Notes: generated from the sequence alone by a model not told the origin. A stretch of 64,000 nt of DNA from Burkholderiales bacterium (GCA_003963005.1 RXJW01000014.1:1-64000), one strand, 5' to 3'; positions 45,538 to 55,809 are shown, counted from the first letter of the stretch. Numbers and translations are program-made.

Positions 45538-47394
45538 ATGGGTGCTTACGAAACTCAAGGCTTCAAGATGGACAACTCGGGGCGGCGCATCGTCGTCGAC
45601 CCGGTGACCCGCATCGAAGGCCACATGCGCTGCGAGGTCAACGTCGACAGCAACAACGTCATCCGCAACGCCGTCTCCACCGGCACGATGTGGCGCGGCC
45701 TGGAGGTCATCCTCAAGGGCCGCGACCCGCGCGATGCCTGGGCGTTCGTGGAGCGCATCTGCGGCGTGTGCACGGGCTGCCACGCGCTGACCTCGGTGCG
45801 CGCCGTGGAGGATGCGCTGGGCATCACCATCCCCAAGAACGCCTACCTGATCCGCGAGATCATGGCCAAGACGCTGCAGGTGCACGACCACGCCGTGCAC
45901 TTCTATCACCTGCATGCGCTGGACTGGGTGGACGTGGTGTCGGCCCTGAAGGCCGACCCCAAGAAGACCAGCGAGCTGCAGCAGCTGGTGTCGCCCTCCC
46001 ACCCGCTGTCGTCGCCGGGCTACTTCCGCGACATCCAGAACCGGCTGAAGAAGTTCGTCGAGAGCGGCCAACTGGGCCCCTTCATGAACGGCTACTGGGG
46101 CAACAAGGCCTACGTGCTGCCGCCCGAGGCCAACCTGATGGCCGTGACCCACTACCTGGAGGCGCTGGACCTGCAGAAGGAATGGGTCAAGGTGCACACC
46201 ATCTTCGGCGGCAAGAACCCGCACCCGAACTACCTGGTGGGCGGTGTGCCCTGCGCGATCAACATCGACGGCAACGGCGCCGCCGGTGCGCCGATCAACA
46301 TGGAGCGCCTGAACTTCGTCGAGGCCCGCATCCGGGAAATGATCGAGTTCAACAACAACGTCTACATCCCGGACGTGCTGGCCATCGGCACGATCTACAA
46401 GCAGGCCGGCTGGCTGCACGGCGGCGGCCTGTCGGCCACCAACGTGATGGACTACGGCACCTACGAGAAGGTGATGGGCCAGGCTGGCACCCAGCAGCTG
46501 CCGGGCGGCGCCATCATCGGCGGCAACTGGGACGAGATCCTGCCCGTGGACCCGCGCGACCCCGAGCAGGTGCAGGAGTTCGTGGCCCACAGTTGGTACA
46601 AGTACGCCGACGAGAGCAAGGGCCTGCACCCGTGGGACGGCGTCACGGAGCCCAACTACCAGCTCGGTGCCAACACCAAGGGCACGCGCACCGACATCAA
46701 GGAGCTGGACGAGAGCGCCAAGTACTCGTGGATCAAGTCGCCGCGCTGGCGCGGCCATGCGGTGGAGGTGGGGCCGCTGTCGCGCTACATCCTCGGCTAC
46801 GCCCACGCGCTCAAGGGCCACAAGTACTCGCAGCGCGTGAAGGAGCAGGTCGAAAGCTCGGCGCGCGCGATCAACACCGACATCCCCAAGGCCCTGGGCC
46901 TGCCGACGACGAACTACACGGCCAAGCAGCTGCTGCCCACCACCATCGGCCGCACGCTGGCTCGGGCACTGGAGTCGCAGTACTGCGGCGAAATGATGCT
47001 GGAGGACTACAAGGAGCTGGTCGCCAACATCAAGGCCGGCGACCTCACCACCGCCAACGTCGAGAAGTGGGACCCGTCCACCTGGCCCAAGGAGGCCAAG
47101 GGCGTGGGCACGGTGGCCGCACCGCGCGGCGCGCTGGGCCACTGGATCAGGATCAAGGACGGCCGCATCGAGAACTACCAGTGCGTGGTGCCCACCACCT
47201 GGAACGGCTCGCCGCGCGACACCAAGGGCCAGATCGGCGCCTTCGAGGCCAGCCTCATGAACACGCCCATGGTCAACCCCGAGCAGCCGGTGGAGATCCT
47301 GCGCACCCTGCACTCCTTCGACCCCTGCCTGGCCTGCTCCACGCACGTGATGAGCCCCGACGGTCAGGAACTCACCACCGTCAAGGTGCGCTGA
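45538..47394 (+). CDS. hupL: [NiFe] uptake hydrogenase large subunit
   Basis: [12 protein letters not shown] and [24 protein letters not shown] (cleavable C-terminal peptide). Confidence 0.97.
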   Translation: MGAYETQGFKMDNSGRRIVVDPVTRIEGHMRCEVNVDSNNVIRNAVSTGTMWRGLEVILKGRDPRDAWAFVERICGVCTGCHALTSVRAVEDALGITIPKNAYLIREIMAKTLQVHDHAVHFYHLHALDWVDVVSALKADPKKTSELQQLVSPSHPLSSPGYFRDIQNRLKKFVESGQLGPFMNGYWGNKAYVLPPEANLMAVTHYLEALDLQKEWVKVHTIFGGKNPHPNYLVGGVPCAINIDGNGAAGAPINMERLNFVEARIREMIEFNNNVYIPDVLAIGTIYKQAGWLHGGGLSATNVMDYGTYEKVMGQAGTQQLPGGAIIGGNWDEILPVDPRDPEQVQEFVAHSWYKYADESKGLHPWDGVTEPNYQLGANTKGTRTDIKELDESAKYSWIKSPRWRGHAVEVGPLSRYILGYAHALKGHKYSQRVKEQVESSARAINTDIPKALGLPTTNYTAKQLLPTTIGRTLARALESQYCGEMMLEDYKELVANIKAGDLTTANVEKWDPSTWPKEAKGVGTVAAPRGALGHWIRIKDGRIENYQCVVPTTWNGSPRDTKGQIGAFEASLMNTPMVNPEQPVEILRTLHSFDPCLACSTHVMSPDGQELTTVKVR

Positions 47395-47417
47395 ACCCCA
47401 CAAGAACAGGAGACAAC

Positions 47418-48029
47418 ATGACACGCTTCAACTCGCTGGCCCGCCGCGGCGGCCTGGCCACGCTGGCCCTGCTCGCGGCAGGCGCCGCGCAGGCCCACCC
47501 CGGCCACGACACGACCAGCCTCGTCGACGGCCTGGTTCACCCCTTCACGGGCTTCGACCACCTGCTGGCCATGGTGGCCGTGGGCCTGTGGTCGGCGGCC
47601 GCGCTGCCGGCCGGCCGGCGCGTCGCCGGCCCCGCCGCCTTCCTGACGATGCTGCTGCTGGGCGCGGCGCTGCCGCAGTTCGGCCTGCAGCTGCCGGGGC
47701 TGGAAGCCGGTGTCGCGCTGAGCGTGACGGCGCTGGCCGGGCTGATGATCGCAGCCCGCTCGCCCGCGCTGCGCCTTCCGGTGCCGGCCGGCCTGGCCCT
47801 GGTCGGCGTCGCTGCGCTGCTGCACGGCCTGGCGCACGGCGCCGAGCTGGGCGCGGGCCAGTCCTTCGCGGGCTATGCCGTCGGCTTCATGACCGCCTCG
47901 GCCCTGCTGCACGGCGCGGGCCTGGCGGTGGGCGGCTGGCTGCTGCAGGCCGGCCAAACCTGGGCCTGGCGCGCCACGGCCGGGCTGGTGGGCTTCAGCG
48001 GCCTGGCCCTGCTGGCCGGGCGCCTCTGA
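47418..48029 (+). CDS. hupE: HupE/UreJ-family protein (putative nickel permease)
   Basis: Signal peptide then HPGHDTTSLVDGLVHPFTGFDHLLAMVAVGLWSA; multiple TM segments. Confidence 0.9.
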   Translation: MTRFNSLARRGGLATLALLAAGAAQAHPGHDTTSLVDGLVHPFTGFDHLLAMVAVGLWSAAALPAGRRVAGPAAFLTMLLLGAALPQFGLQLPGLEAGVALSVTALAGLMIAARSPALRLPVPAGLALVGVAALLHGLAHGAELGAGQSFAGYAVGFMTASALLHGAGLAVGGWLLQAGQTWAWRATAGLVGFSGLALLAGRL

Positions 48030-48054
48030 GCCGGCCGCCACAGGAGGGCAACCC

Positions 48055-48789
48055 ATGTCCAACACCACCACCCACCACGGCCTCAGCCGTGAGGACATCA
48101 CCAACGCGAGCGAGGTCGCCGCGGCGCGCTCGATCAAGTCGGTCTATGTCTACGAGGCGCCGGTGCGCATCTGGCACTGGATCAATGCGCTGGCCATCAC
48201 GGTGCTGGCCCTGACGGGCTACTTCATCGGCTCGCCCCTGCCCACCCAGCCGGGTGAGGCCAGCGCCAACTACCTGATGGGCTATATCCGCTTCGCCCAC
48301 TTCGCTGCTGGCTATCTGCTGGCGGTGGGGCTCATCGGCCGCCTCTACTGGGCGCTGGTGGGCAACCACCACGCCCGGGAGCTCTTCTGGGTTCCGCTGT
48401 TCCAGCGCGCCTACTGGACCGAGGTGTGGGGGATGATGAAGTGGTATGCCTTCATCGCCGCCCGGCCGGGGCGCTACGTGGGCCACAACCCGCTGGCGCG
48501 CTTCGCGATGTTCTTCGGCTTCTTCCTGCTGACGCTCTTCATGATCGTCACCGGCTTCGCGCTCTACGCGGAGGGCGCGCAGATGGGGTCGTGGCAGGAG
48601 CGGCTGTTCGGCTGGGTCATCCCGCTGTTCGGCCAGTCGCAGGACGTGCACACCTGGCACCACGTCGGCATGTGGGCGCTGATCTGCTTCATCATCCTGC
48701 ACATCTACGCCGCTATCCGCGAAGACATCATGGGCCGCTCCAGCGTCGTGAGCACCATGATCTCCGGCCACCGCACGTTCAAAGACTGA
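48055..48789 (+). CDS. hupC: Ni/Fe-hydrogenase b-type cytochrome subunit
   Basis: YVYEAPVRIWHWINALAITVLALTGYFIGSPLP; HTWHHVGMWALICFIILHIYAAIREDIM. Confidence 0.95.
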   Translation: MSNTTTHHGLSREDITNASEVAAARSIKSVYVYEAPVRIWHWINALAITVLALTGYFIGSPLPTQPGEASANYLMGYIRFAHFAAGYLLAVGLIGRLYWALVGNHHARELFWVPLFQRAYWTEVWGMMKWYAFIAARPGRYVGHNPLARFAMFFGFFLLTLFMIVTGFALYAEGAQMGSWQERLFGWVIPLFGQSQDVHTWHHVGMWALICFIILHIYAAIREDIMGRSSVVSTMISGHRTFKD

Positions 48790-48796
48790 ACCCGCG

Positions 48797-49132
48797 ATGA
48801 GCTTCGTGCAGCGCACCGGTCAACACCTGCGGCACCCGCCCGCCGGCGTGCCGGTGCGCCTGCCGCCCCATCCAGGCCGTTTCCTGCAGCGCCACTACCT
48901 GGCGCCGCTGGCGATGAACCAGAGTGACGCCGCACGCCGCCTGGGCATGTCGCGCCGCCGCCTGCATGAACTGGTGCACGGCCAGCGCGCCGTGTCGCCC
49001 GACACCGCGCTGCGCTGCGCCCTGGTCTTCGGCAGCGACGCCGCCTTCCTGCTGGCCATGCAGTCCGCCTGGGACAGCTTCCACGCCTGGAAGCAGATGC
49101 GCGCGCAGTCGCGCCTCCTCCCCCAACCCTGA
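48797..49132 (+). CDS. HigA-family (XRE) HTH protein, solitary, within hup operon
   Basis: HPGRFLQRHYLAPLAMNQSDAARRLGMSRRRLHELVHGQRAVSPDTALRCALVFGSDAAFLLAMQSAWD matches HigA/VapI pattern. Confidence 0.75.
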   Translation: MSFVQRTGQHLRHPPAGVPVRLPPHPGRFLQRHYLAPLAMNQSDAARRLGMSRRRLHELVHGQRAVSPDTALRCALVFGSDAAFLLAMQSAWDSFHAWKQMRAQSRLLPQP

Positions 49133-49140
49133 ATCGTTTC

Positions 49141-49821
49141 GTGATGGACCCGCTACGCCCCATTTCGCCTGCGAGCACCTGTCACCCCGGCGGTGACAGC
49201 CTGGAGTCCATCTGCGTGCTCGGCATCGGCAACGTGCTGTGGGCCGACGAGGGCTTCGGCGTGCGCTGCATCGAGGCTCTGCAGCAGCGCTACGAGTTCG
49301 CGCCGCATGTGCAGCTCATCGACGGCGGCACGCAGGGCCTCTACCTCGTGCAGCATGTGCAGCAGGCCGACCGCCTGCTGATCTTCGATGCCATCGACTA
49401 CGGCCTCGCACCCGGCGAGCTCAAGCTCGTGCTCAACGAGGACGTGCCCCGCTTCATGGGCGCCAAGAAGATGAGCCTGCACCAGACCGGCTTCCAGGAG
49501 GTGCTGATGCTGGCCCTGCTGACCGAGAAGTACCCCAAGGAGGTGCTGCTGATCGGCTGCCAGCCCCAGGAGATCGAGGACTACGGTGGCAGCCTGCGCC
49601 CGGTCGTCAAGCAGGCGCTGGAAGACGCGCTGGCCCTCGGGCTGGACGCATTGCGCGACTGGGGTGCCCAGCCCACGCCGCGCCAGCGGCCGCTCAGCGA
49701 CGTCGAGACGGTGACCTTCGCCGAGCTGGCCCTGGGCCGCTATGAGGCGGAGCGCCCGCCCGAAGACCTCGCCTGCCGCAGCGGCGACGAGCGCTTCATG
49801 CCCGTGCGCGAGGCGGGCTGA
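49141..49821 (+). CDS. hupD: hydrogenase maturation endopeptidase HupD
   Basis: VLGIGNVLWADEGFGVRCIEALQQRYEF; DAIDYG; LIGCQPQEIEDYGGSL. Confidence 0.94.
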   Translation: MMDPLRPISPASTCHPGGDSLESICVLGIGNVLWADEGFGVRCIEALQQRYEFAPHVQLIDGGTQGLYLVQHVQQADRLLIFDAIDYGLAPGELKLVLNEDVPRFMGAKKMSLHQTGFQEVLMLALLTEKYPKEVLLIGCQPQEIEDYGGSLRPVVKQALEDALALGLDALRDWGAQPTPRQRPLSDVETVTFAELALGRYEAERPPEDLACRSGDERFMPVREAG

Positions 49822-49823
49822 CC

Positions 49824-50153
49824 ATGTGCATCGGCATTCCCATGCAGGTGTTCGAGCTGGAGCCGGGCCACGCGGTCTGCCTGGGCCGCGGCGAGCGCCG
49901 CCGCGTGCGCACGGCCCTCGTCGGTGAGCCGGCGCCGGGCGACTGGCTGCTGGTGTTCCTGGACAGCGCCCAGGAACGCATCACCGCCAAGCGCGCCGCC
50001 GAGGTCAACGCCACGCTGGACCTGCTGGCCGCCGTGCAGGCGGGCGAGGGCGGCGGGGCCGACGCCGCCTTCGCGCTGCCCTCGCAACTCAGCGCCCACG
50101 AACTGCTGGCCCTGACCGGCGCCAACAACCCCACGATGGAGACGACGACATGA
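49824..50153 (+). CDS. hupF: HypC/HupF-family hydrogenase chaperone HupF
   Basis: MCIGIPMQVFELEPGHAVCLGRGERRRVRTALVGEPAPGDWLLVF. Confidence 0.92.
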   Translation: MCIGIPMQVFELEPGHAVCLGRGERRRVRTALVGEPAPGDWLLVFLDSAQERITAKRAAEVNATLDLLAAVQAGEGGGADAAFALPSQLSAHELLALTGANNPTMETTT

Positions 50154-50638
50154 GCACCGAATCCTTGCTGAGCCTGCCCGTGCAGGCGCCGCAATCCCGC
50201 CCCGACACCTCGCCCCTGGTCACCCGCCTGGCCGAGTCCTGCGGCGCCACCTGGGTGGACGGCGACAGCATCGACGCCTGGGCCGCCCAGGGCGGCGACC
50301 GCGTCGTGCTGTTCGCGGGCGATGCGGTGCGCTTCCCCGAAGGCCAGGACGTGGCCGTCGTGCTGCCTGAGCTGCAACGCTGCCTGCCCGGCCGCTTCCA
50401 GATCGGCGTCGTGCAGCGCCATCAGGAAGAGGCGCTGGCCCGCCGCTTCGGCTCGCAGCGCTGGCCCACGCTGCTCTTCCTGCGTGACGGCCAGTACGTC
50501 ACCACGCTGTCGGGCATGCACGACTGGGAGGACTTCCTGCGCCTGACCGAGGAGGCTCTTGCCGCCCCCGTCTCGCGGGCGCCCACCATCGGCATCCCCC
50601 TCGTCAGCGCTGCCGCCAACGACAGCAGCTGCCACTGA
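50150..50638 (+). CDS. hupG: HupG/HyaE-family hydrogenase accessory protein
   Basis: Thioredoxin-fold-like protein (RFGSQRWPTLLFLRDGQYV) at the hupG position. Confidence 0.88.
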   Translation: MSTESLLSLPVQAPQSRPDTSPLVTRLAESCGATWVDGDSIDAWAAQGGDRVVLFAGDAVRFPEGQDVAVVLPELQRCLPGRFQIGVVQRHQEEALARRFGSQRWPTLLFLRDGQYVTTLSGMHDWEDFLRLTEEALAAPVSRAPTIGIPLVSAAANDSSCH

Positions 50639-50657
50639 CCTTCACACCACACACCCC

Positions 50658-51524
50658 ATGAAAGACTTCCCCATCCCCGTGCGCAGCATCGGCCCCGGCA
50701 GCCAGGTCGAGGACGAGGTGCTGGACTACATGCCCATGCCCCAGGGCATGGAAACCTTCCGCGCGCCGTTGCTGCCGGAACCCGAGCAGTTGGCCGGCCG
50801 GCACCGCGCCCACGCCGCCTTGCGTGATGCGCTGGCCCAGCTCGAGGTCGTCTGCCGCGGCGGTGGCAACCGCCATGTGGACCTGGCCGGGCTGGACGCC
50901 GACGATCTGGCCCTCGTGAACCAGGTGCTGGGCGAAGGCGAGGTCAGCGCCGTGGTGCACGCGGCTGGCGATGCCGCACTCGGCGTGCAGGTGCAGGAGG
51001 CCGTGTTCGCCGGCGTCTGGCGCGTCGTGACCACGGCCCAGGGCCGCGTGGTGTCCGACATTATCGAGCTGGGCCACATCCCCGAGGTGCTCAAGCTTGC
51101 GGCCCGCCAGGATGTCGACCCTGTCGTGCCGCGCTGGCAGGGCGGGCTGCCGCCCAATGTGCAGAACGCGCCGGCGCTGCTCGCCGAGATCGAGGACCAG
51201 TGGCGCCTGTGGCGCCCGGGCCAGCCGGCGCATGTCGTGAACCTCACGCTGCTGCCCATGTCGGTCGAGGACATTGGCTTCCTTGACCATCACTTGGGCA
51301 CCGGTCGCGTCCTCATCCTGTCGCGCGGCTACGGCAACTGCCGCATCACGAACACGCACCGGCCCAACACCTGGCGGGTCGTCTACTACAACTCGCAGGA
51401 CGTCGTGATCCTGAACTCGGTCGAGATCAGCGAGCTGCCCGAGGTGGCTCAAGCCGCCGCCGAGGACCTGGAGGATTCGCTGGAGCGCCTGAAGGAAGTG
51501 CTGGCGTGGGTGGAGCAGGCATGA
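50658..51524 (+). CDS. hupH: HupH/HyaF-family hydrogenase accessory protein
   Basis: MKDFPIPVRSIGPGSQVEDEVLDYMPMPQGMETF...SRGYGNCRITNT. Confidence 0.92.
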   Translation: MKDFPIPVRSIGPGSQVEDEVLDYMPMPQGMETFRAPLLPEPEQLAGRHRAHAALRDALAQLEVVCRGGGNRHVDLAGLDADDLALVNQVLGEGEVSAVVHAAGDAALGVQVQEAVFAGVWRVVTTAQGRVVSDIIELGHIPEVLKLAARQDVDPVVPRWQGGLPPNVQNAPALLAEIEDQWRLWRPGQPAHVVNLTLLPMSVEDIGFLDHHLGTGRVLILSRGYGNCRITNTHRPNTWRVVYYNSQDVVILNSVEISELPEVAQAAAEDLEDSLERLKEVLAWVEQA

Positions 51525-51560
51525 GTGCCGAGCGCCGGGCCGCTCCCAAGCCGGCACGCG

Positions 51561-51593
51561 TCCCCTCGGGGGACCGACCGCCGTTCGCGGCGG
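51561..51593. repeat. REP-like GC-rich double hairpin between hupH and hupI
   Basis: TCCCC-TCG-GGGGA (51561-51573) and CCGCCG-TTCG-CGGCGG (51578-51593). Confidence 0.6.
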
Positions 51594-51606
51594 GCGAGGG
51601 GCTGTC

Positions 51607-51819
51607 ATGACGTTCGAGGGCAGCTACCTCGGCGACGCAGCGCGGCTGCCGGCTGCGGCGCGGCTGGAGTGCAAGATCTGCTGGTGGGTGTACGACCCGG
51701 CGCTGGGCGACGAGGTCTGGCAGGTGGCGCCCGGCACGGCCTTCACCGACCTGCCGCCGCACTGGCGCTGCCCGCAGTGCGACGGCGATGCCGAGCAGTT
51801 CATGGTGCTGGCGGCATGA
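51607..51819 (+). CDS. hupI: rubredoxin HupI
   Basis: ECKICWWVYDPALGDEVWQVAPGTAFTDLPPHWRCPQCDG. Confidence 0.94.
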   Translation: MTFEGSYLGDAARLPAAARLECKICWWVYDPALGDEVWQVAPGTAFTDLPPHWRCPQCDGDAEQFMVLAA

Positions 51820-52295
51820 ATGAGCTGACGGCACGCGTGCAGGCGCTGGAGGCGCTGTTCCGCCACGTGCAGGCCACGCGCATGGCGGGCGTGCCGGTGC
51901 TGAACGCGGCGCTGGCGGTCGAGGCCGTGGGCTTCCAGCCGGTGCCCGTGGAGGCCGGCGAGCCGCCCGCCGCCGTGGGCGTGCTCGTCACGCCATGGTT
52001 CATGAACCTCGTCTGGCTGCCGCTGCAGCCCGAGGCCGGCGCGGATCGCGTCGGGCAGGCGAGGGCACGGGACGTGGGGGGCACGAGCTTCGAATTCATC
52101 GGCGCGCACGAGCCCGGCCTGGGGGCCTACGAGGCCTGCTCGCTGGCCTCGCCGATGTTCGAGTTCCCCGACCAGGCGCAGGCGCGCGCCACCGCCTGGG
52201 CGGTGCTGGCTGAGCTGCGGCCTGCCGCGCCGCAGGCGTCCAGCGCGCGGCGCGGCTTCCTGTTCGGTCGCTCGGCCGTGAAGGCCAGCGCATGA
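51816..52295 (+). CDS. hupJ: HupJ-like [NiFe]-hydrogenase assembly chaperone
   Basis: GVLVTPWFMNLVWLP...FEFIGAHEPGLGAYEACSLASPMFEF. Confidence 0.9.
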   Translation: MNELTARVQALEALFRHVQATRMAGVPVLNAALAVEAVGFQPVPVEAGEPPAAVGVLVTPWFMNLVWLPLQPEAGADRVGQARARDVGGTSFEFIGAHEPGLGAYEACSLASPMFEFPDQAQARATAWAVLAELRPAAPQASSARRGFLFGRSAVKASA

Positions 52296-53407
52296 CGAGT
52301 CTCGACACCCTGGCCGGCGTGGTGCGCCTGCGTCCGGGCCAGGCTCGGCCGGGCAGCGTGCTCAACAACAGGCCCGACTGGGCGGGCACGCTGGCGCGCG
52401 GCAAGCTGGCTGCGGAGGTGCCGGGCCTGCTGGCCAGCCTCTACAGCCTGTGCGGCCACGCCCACCGCCTGTGCTCGCAGATGGCACTGCGCGCCGCCGA
52501 GCAGGGCGCGGTGGACGCTGACGCTGGTGCGGCCCGTGCGCTGCAGTTGGAGACGCTGTGCGAGCACGCGCGGCGCATCGGGTTGGACTGGCCCGGCGCG
52601 CTGTCGCCCGCTGCGGCCAAGGACGCGGCCCTGTCGCTGCGCTGCTGCCCGGTCCTGCGGTCGCGCGAGGCCGATTCCCGGGACACCCGGCTCTGGCTGC
52701 AACGCCATCTGCTGGGCATGCCGGCGGCAGACTGGCTTCGCTGCTGGGAGGCCCGGCCCGACTGGTGGGCCGACTGGAGCGCCACCGGCCATGGCTGGCT
52801 GCCGGCCCTGGTGCGCAGCGCCCGCTCGGCAGCCGACTGGCCCGTAGCCGCCGCGGAGCCGCTGCATGTGCACGCCGGTACGGTGTCGCTTCGCCAGCTG
52901 GCCGCCTGTCTGCGCGAGAACCCTGGCTACACCCGCCAGCCCCGCTGGCATGACGACTGCGCCGAGACCGGCAGCTGGACCCGCCTGCACGACGCCGCCC
53001 GCCCCATGCCCACCACGCCCTGGCAGCGCCTGGGCGCCCGCGTGGCCGAGCTGGTGCGGCTGAGCCAGCCCGACGAGCCCGGCCGCAGCGGCAGTGGCTG
53101 GCTGGCCTTCGGTGCGCTGCAGATCGCGCCGTGCGAAGGCCTGGCCTGGGTGGAGATGGCGCGCGGCCTGCTCGTGCACCATGCCTGCCTGGACGGTGAC
53201 GGTCGCGTGGCCGCCTACCGCGTGCTCGCGCCAACGGAGTGGAACTTCCACGCCGAGGGCGCCGTGGCCGCTGCGCTGGAGGGCCTGCGCCCCGCGCATG
53301 GCGCGTTCGCGCAGCGCCGCATTGCCGCGCTGATGGCCGCTTACGATCCCTGCGTGCGCTTCGAGGTGGAGACGCAGGCCTTGCAGGAGGAGGGCGCCCA
53401 TGCATGA
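52292..53407 (+). CDS. hupK: HupK-like hydrogenase assembly protein (HupL-related)
   Basis: HupL-like residual pattern (LYSLCGHAHRLCSQMAL; YRVLAPTEWNFH) and position between hupJ and hypA. Confidence 0.87.
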   Translation: MTSLDTLAGVVRLRPGQARPGSVLNNRPDWAGTLARGKLAAEVPGLLASLYSLCGHAHRLCSQMALRAAEQGAVDADAGAARALQLETLCEHARRIGLDWPGALSPAAAKDAALSLRCCPVLRSREADSRDTRLWLQRHLLGMPAADWLRCWEARPDWWADWSATGHGWLPALVRSARSAADWPVAAAEPLHVHAGTVSLRQLAACLRENPGYTRQPRWHDDCAETGSWTRLHDAARPMPTTPWQRLGARVAELVRLSQPDEPGRSGSGWLAFGALQIAPCEGLAWVEMARGLLVHHACLDGDGRVAAYRVLAPTEWNFHAEGAVAAALEGLRPAHGAFAQRRIAALMAAYDPCVRFEVETQALQEEGAHA

Positions 53408-53744
53408 AGCCAGCCTGGCCGGCGGCATCCTGAAACTGGTGGAAGACGCCGCGCGACGCGAGGGCTTCCGCCGCGTGTCGGCGCTGCACCTGGAGGCCGG
53501 CCGCCTGGCTGGCGTGGAGGTGCGCGCGCTGCGTTTTGCGCTGGAGGCCATCGCCCCGGGTACGGTGCTGCAGGGCGCCAGCATCGCCATCGACGAGCCC
53601 GAGGGCCAGGCCTGGTGCCTGCCCTGCGCTGCCACCGTGCCGCTGGCGCGTCGCGGCGACCCCTGCCCCCAATGTTCAAGCCACCAGCTGCAGCCCACCG
53701 GCGGGACCGAGCTGCGCGTGGTGGACCTGCTTGTAGATGACTGA
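53400..53744 (+). CDS. hypA: hydrogenase nickel incorporation protein HypA
   Basis: [27 protein letters not shown]...CPQC zinc motif. Confidence 0.95.
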   Translation: MHEASLAGGILKLVEDAARREGFRRVSALHLEAGRLAGVEVRALRFALEAIAPGTVLQGASIAIDEPEGQAWCLPCAATVPLARRGDPCPQCSSHQLQPTGGTELRVVDLLVDD

Positions 53745-54690
53745 GGAGACGACGATGTGTGTGGTGTGCGGATGCGCCGACAGTGGCGAGGCGACGACCA
53801 AGACTCATGAACATGCCCACGGGCATGCGCACGACCACGGCCATGTTCACGTGGACCCGACCCATGGCGACCTTCACTTCGGCGCCGGTGCGGCCCGCGT
53901 GTCGGTGCCCGGCATGAGCCAGGCACGCACGGTCAAGCTGGAGGCCGACATCCTCGGCGAGAACCGTCGCATCGCGCGGCAGAACCGCCATCACTTCGAG
54001 GCCCATGGCGTGACGGCGCTCAACCTGCTGTCCAGCCCCGGCTCGGGCAAGACGACGCTGTTGTGCGCCACCATCGAGGCGCTGAAAGCCCGCGCGCCGG
54101 GCGTGGACGTGGCCGTCATCGAGGGCGACCAGCAGACCAGCTTCGACGCCGACCGCATCCGTGCCACCGGCGCGCCGGCCATCCAGGTCAACACCGGCAA
54201 GGGCTGCCACCTGGACGCGCCGATGGTGGCCGAGGCCTTCGGCCAGCTGCACAGCCACGATCACCACCATCACCACGACGAGCGGGCCAGCCTGCTCTTC
54301 ATCGAGAACGTCGGCAACCTCGTCTGCCCGGCGCTGTGGGACCTGGGCGAGGCGGCCAAGGTCGTCGTGCTGTCGGTGACCGAGGGCGAGGACAAGCCGC
54401 TGAAGTACCCCGACATGTTCGCCGCCGCCGAGCTGATGGTGCTCAACAAGGTGGACCTGCTGCCGCATCTGCGCTTCGACGTGCAGCGCTGCATCGAGAT
54501 GGCGCGGCGCGTGAACCCGACGCTGCAGGTGCTGCAGCTGTCGGCGACGACCGGGGAGGGCATGGACGCCTGGCTGGACTGGCTGCTGGAATGGACGGCG
54601 CCCGAGGACGACAGCCAGGCCGCGCTGCGCGCCCGCGTGGCGGCGCTCGAAGCCGAGCTGGCCCAGGCCCGCGCCGCACTGGAGCGCTGA
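53737..54690 (+). CDS. hypB: hydrogenase nickel incorporation GTPase HypB
   Basis: MCVVCGC, His-rich N-terminal segment, [29 protein letters not shown]. Confidence 0.96.
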   Translation: MTEETTMCVVCGCADSGEATTKTHEHAHGHAHDHGHVHVDPTHGDLHFGAGAARVSVPGMSQARTVKLEADILGENRRIARQNRHHFEAHGVTALNLLSSPGSGKTTLLCATIEALKARAPGVDVAVIEGDQQTSFDADRIRATGAPAIQVNTGKGCHLDAPMVAEAFGQLHSHDHHHHHDERASLLFIENVGNLVCPALWDLGEAAKVVVLSVTEGEDKPLKYPDMFAAAELMVLNKVDLLPHLRFDVQRCIEMARRVNPTLQVLQLSATTGEGMDAWLDWLLEWTAPEDDSQAALRARVAALEAELAQARAALER

Positions 54691-55809
54691 ATGCCAGCCG
54701 TGCTCGCCTTCGGCGCCTGGCTGAAGAACGCCGCCTGCCTGCGGGCCGACGGCCGGGCGCAGTGGTCGGCCGTGCACGGCGACCTGGGCGACCCGGAGGC
54801 CTGCCGCGCGCTGGAGGCGTCGGTGCGCCAGCTCTTCGCGCAATCGCCAGAGCTGGTCGCGGCCGTGGCGCACGACCTGCACCCGGACTTCTTCAGCACC
54901 CGTCTCGCGCTGGAACTGGCTGCCGAGTGGGGTGTGCCGGCCGTGGCCGTGCAGCACCACCACGCCCACATCGGCGTGGTGATGGCCGACCACGGCGTGG
55001 ACGAGCCCGTCGTCGGCCTGGCGCTGGATGGCGTGGGCCTGGGCACCGATGGCACGGCCTGGGGTGGCGAGCTGCTGTGGGTGGCGCCCGGCGAATGGCG
55101 CCGCCTCGGCGGGCTGTGGCCGCTGCAGCTGCCCGGCGGCGACGTGGCGGCCCGCGAGCCTTGGCGCATGGCCGCGGCGGTGCTGCATGCGCTGGGCCGT
55201 GGCGGCGAGATCGAGGGCCGCTTCGGCCCGGTGGTGGGGGTGCCTGCCGCCAAGGGTGTGCAGCGCATGCTGGCGGCGAACCTGAACTGCCCCGTCACCA
55301 GCAGCACCGGCCGCTGGTTCGACGCCGCCGCCGGCGCGCTGGGCCTGAGCGTGCGCCAGGCTCACGAGGCCGAGGCGGCCATCGCGCTGGAAAAGCTCGC
55401 CGCCCGGCACCTGGCCCAGGCCACCGTGCAGCCACGTACCGATCTGATCGACTCGCAGGCTTTGCAGCGCCTCGACCTGCGCCCGCTGCTGGCCCGCCTG
55501 CTCGACAGCCCCGAGCCCGCCGAAGCCGCAGCGCACGCTGCATGGTTCCACGTGTCGCTCGCCCAGGCCCTGGCCGACTGGGCTGCCGCTGCCGCCCGCG
55601 AAACCGGCACGCGCACCGTCTGCCTTGGCGGCGGCTGCTTTTTCAACGCGGTGCTGACCGAGCATGTCGTGCGCCGCCTGGTGTCGCACGGCCTGCGCGT
55701 GCTCGGCACTCGCTCCACCAACTGCGGCGATGCCGGCCTGGCGCTGGGCCAGGCCTGGGTCGCCGCCCACCAACTCGTCATCTCACCCGAGGCCGCCGCA
55801 TGTGCCTAG
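54691..55809 (+). CDS. hypF: short HypF (C-terminal Kae1-like domain only)
   Basis: VQHHHAHIGVVMADHG, LALDGVGLGTDGTAWGGELL, LGGGCFFNAVLTEHV; lacks the acylphosphatase, Zn-finger and YrdC regions. Confidence 0.9.
   Translation: MPAVLAFGAWLKNAACLRADGRAQWSAVHGDLGDPEACRALEASVRQLFAQSPELVAAVAHDLHPDFFSTRLALELAAEWGVPAVAVQHHHAHIGVVMADHGVDEPVVGLALDGVGLGTDGTAWGGELLWVAPGEWRRLGGLWPLQLPGGDVAAREPWRMAAAVLHALGRGGEIEGRFGPVVGVPAAKGVQRMLAANLNCPVTSSTGRWFDAAAGALGLSVRQAHEAEAAIALEKLAARHLAQATVQPRTDLIDSQALQRLDLRPLLARLLDSPEPAEAAAHAAWFHVSLAQALADWAAAAARETGTRTVCLGGGCFFNAVLTEHVVRRLVSHGLRVLGTRSTNCGDAGLALGQAWVAAHQLVISPEAAACA

Noticed and set aside
44587-47394. 935-aa plus-strand ORF covering hupS and hupL
   Set aside because: Only the part from 45538 is HupL; the N-terminal 300 aa is out-of-frame hupS sequence with GC-rich composition.
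45346-47424. 692-aa minus-strand ORF opposite hupL
   Set aside because: Antisense shadow ORF in high-GC coding DNA.
45405-48029. 874-aa plus-strand ORF
   Set aside because: Only the part from 47418 (HupE) is real; the rest is a shadow frame of hupL.
53341-55773. Minus-strand ORF of 810 aa opposite hypA/hypB/hypF
   Set aside because: Antisense shadow of confidently identified hyp genes; no recognisable domains.
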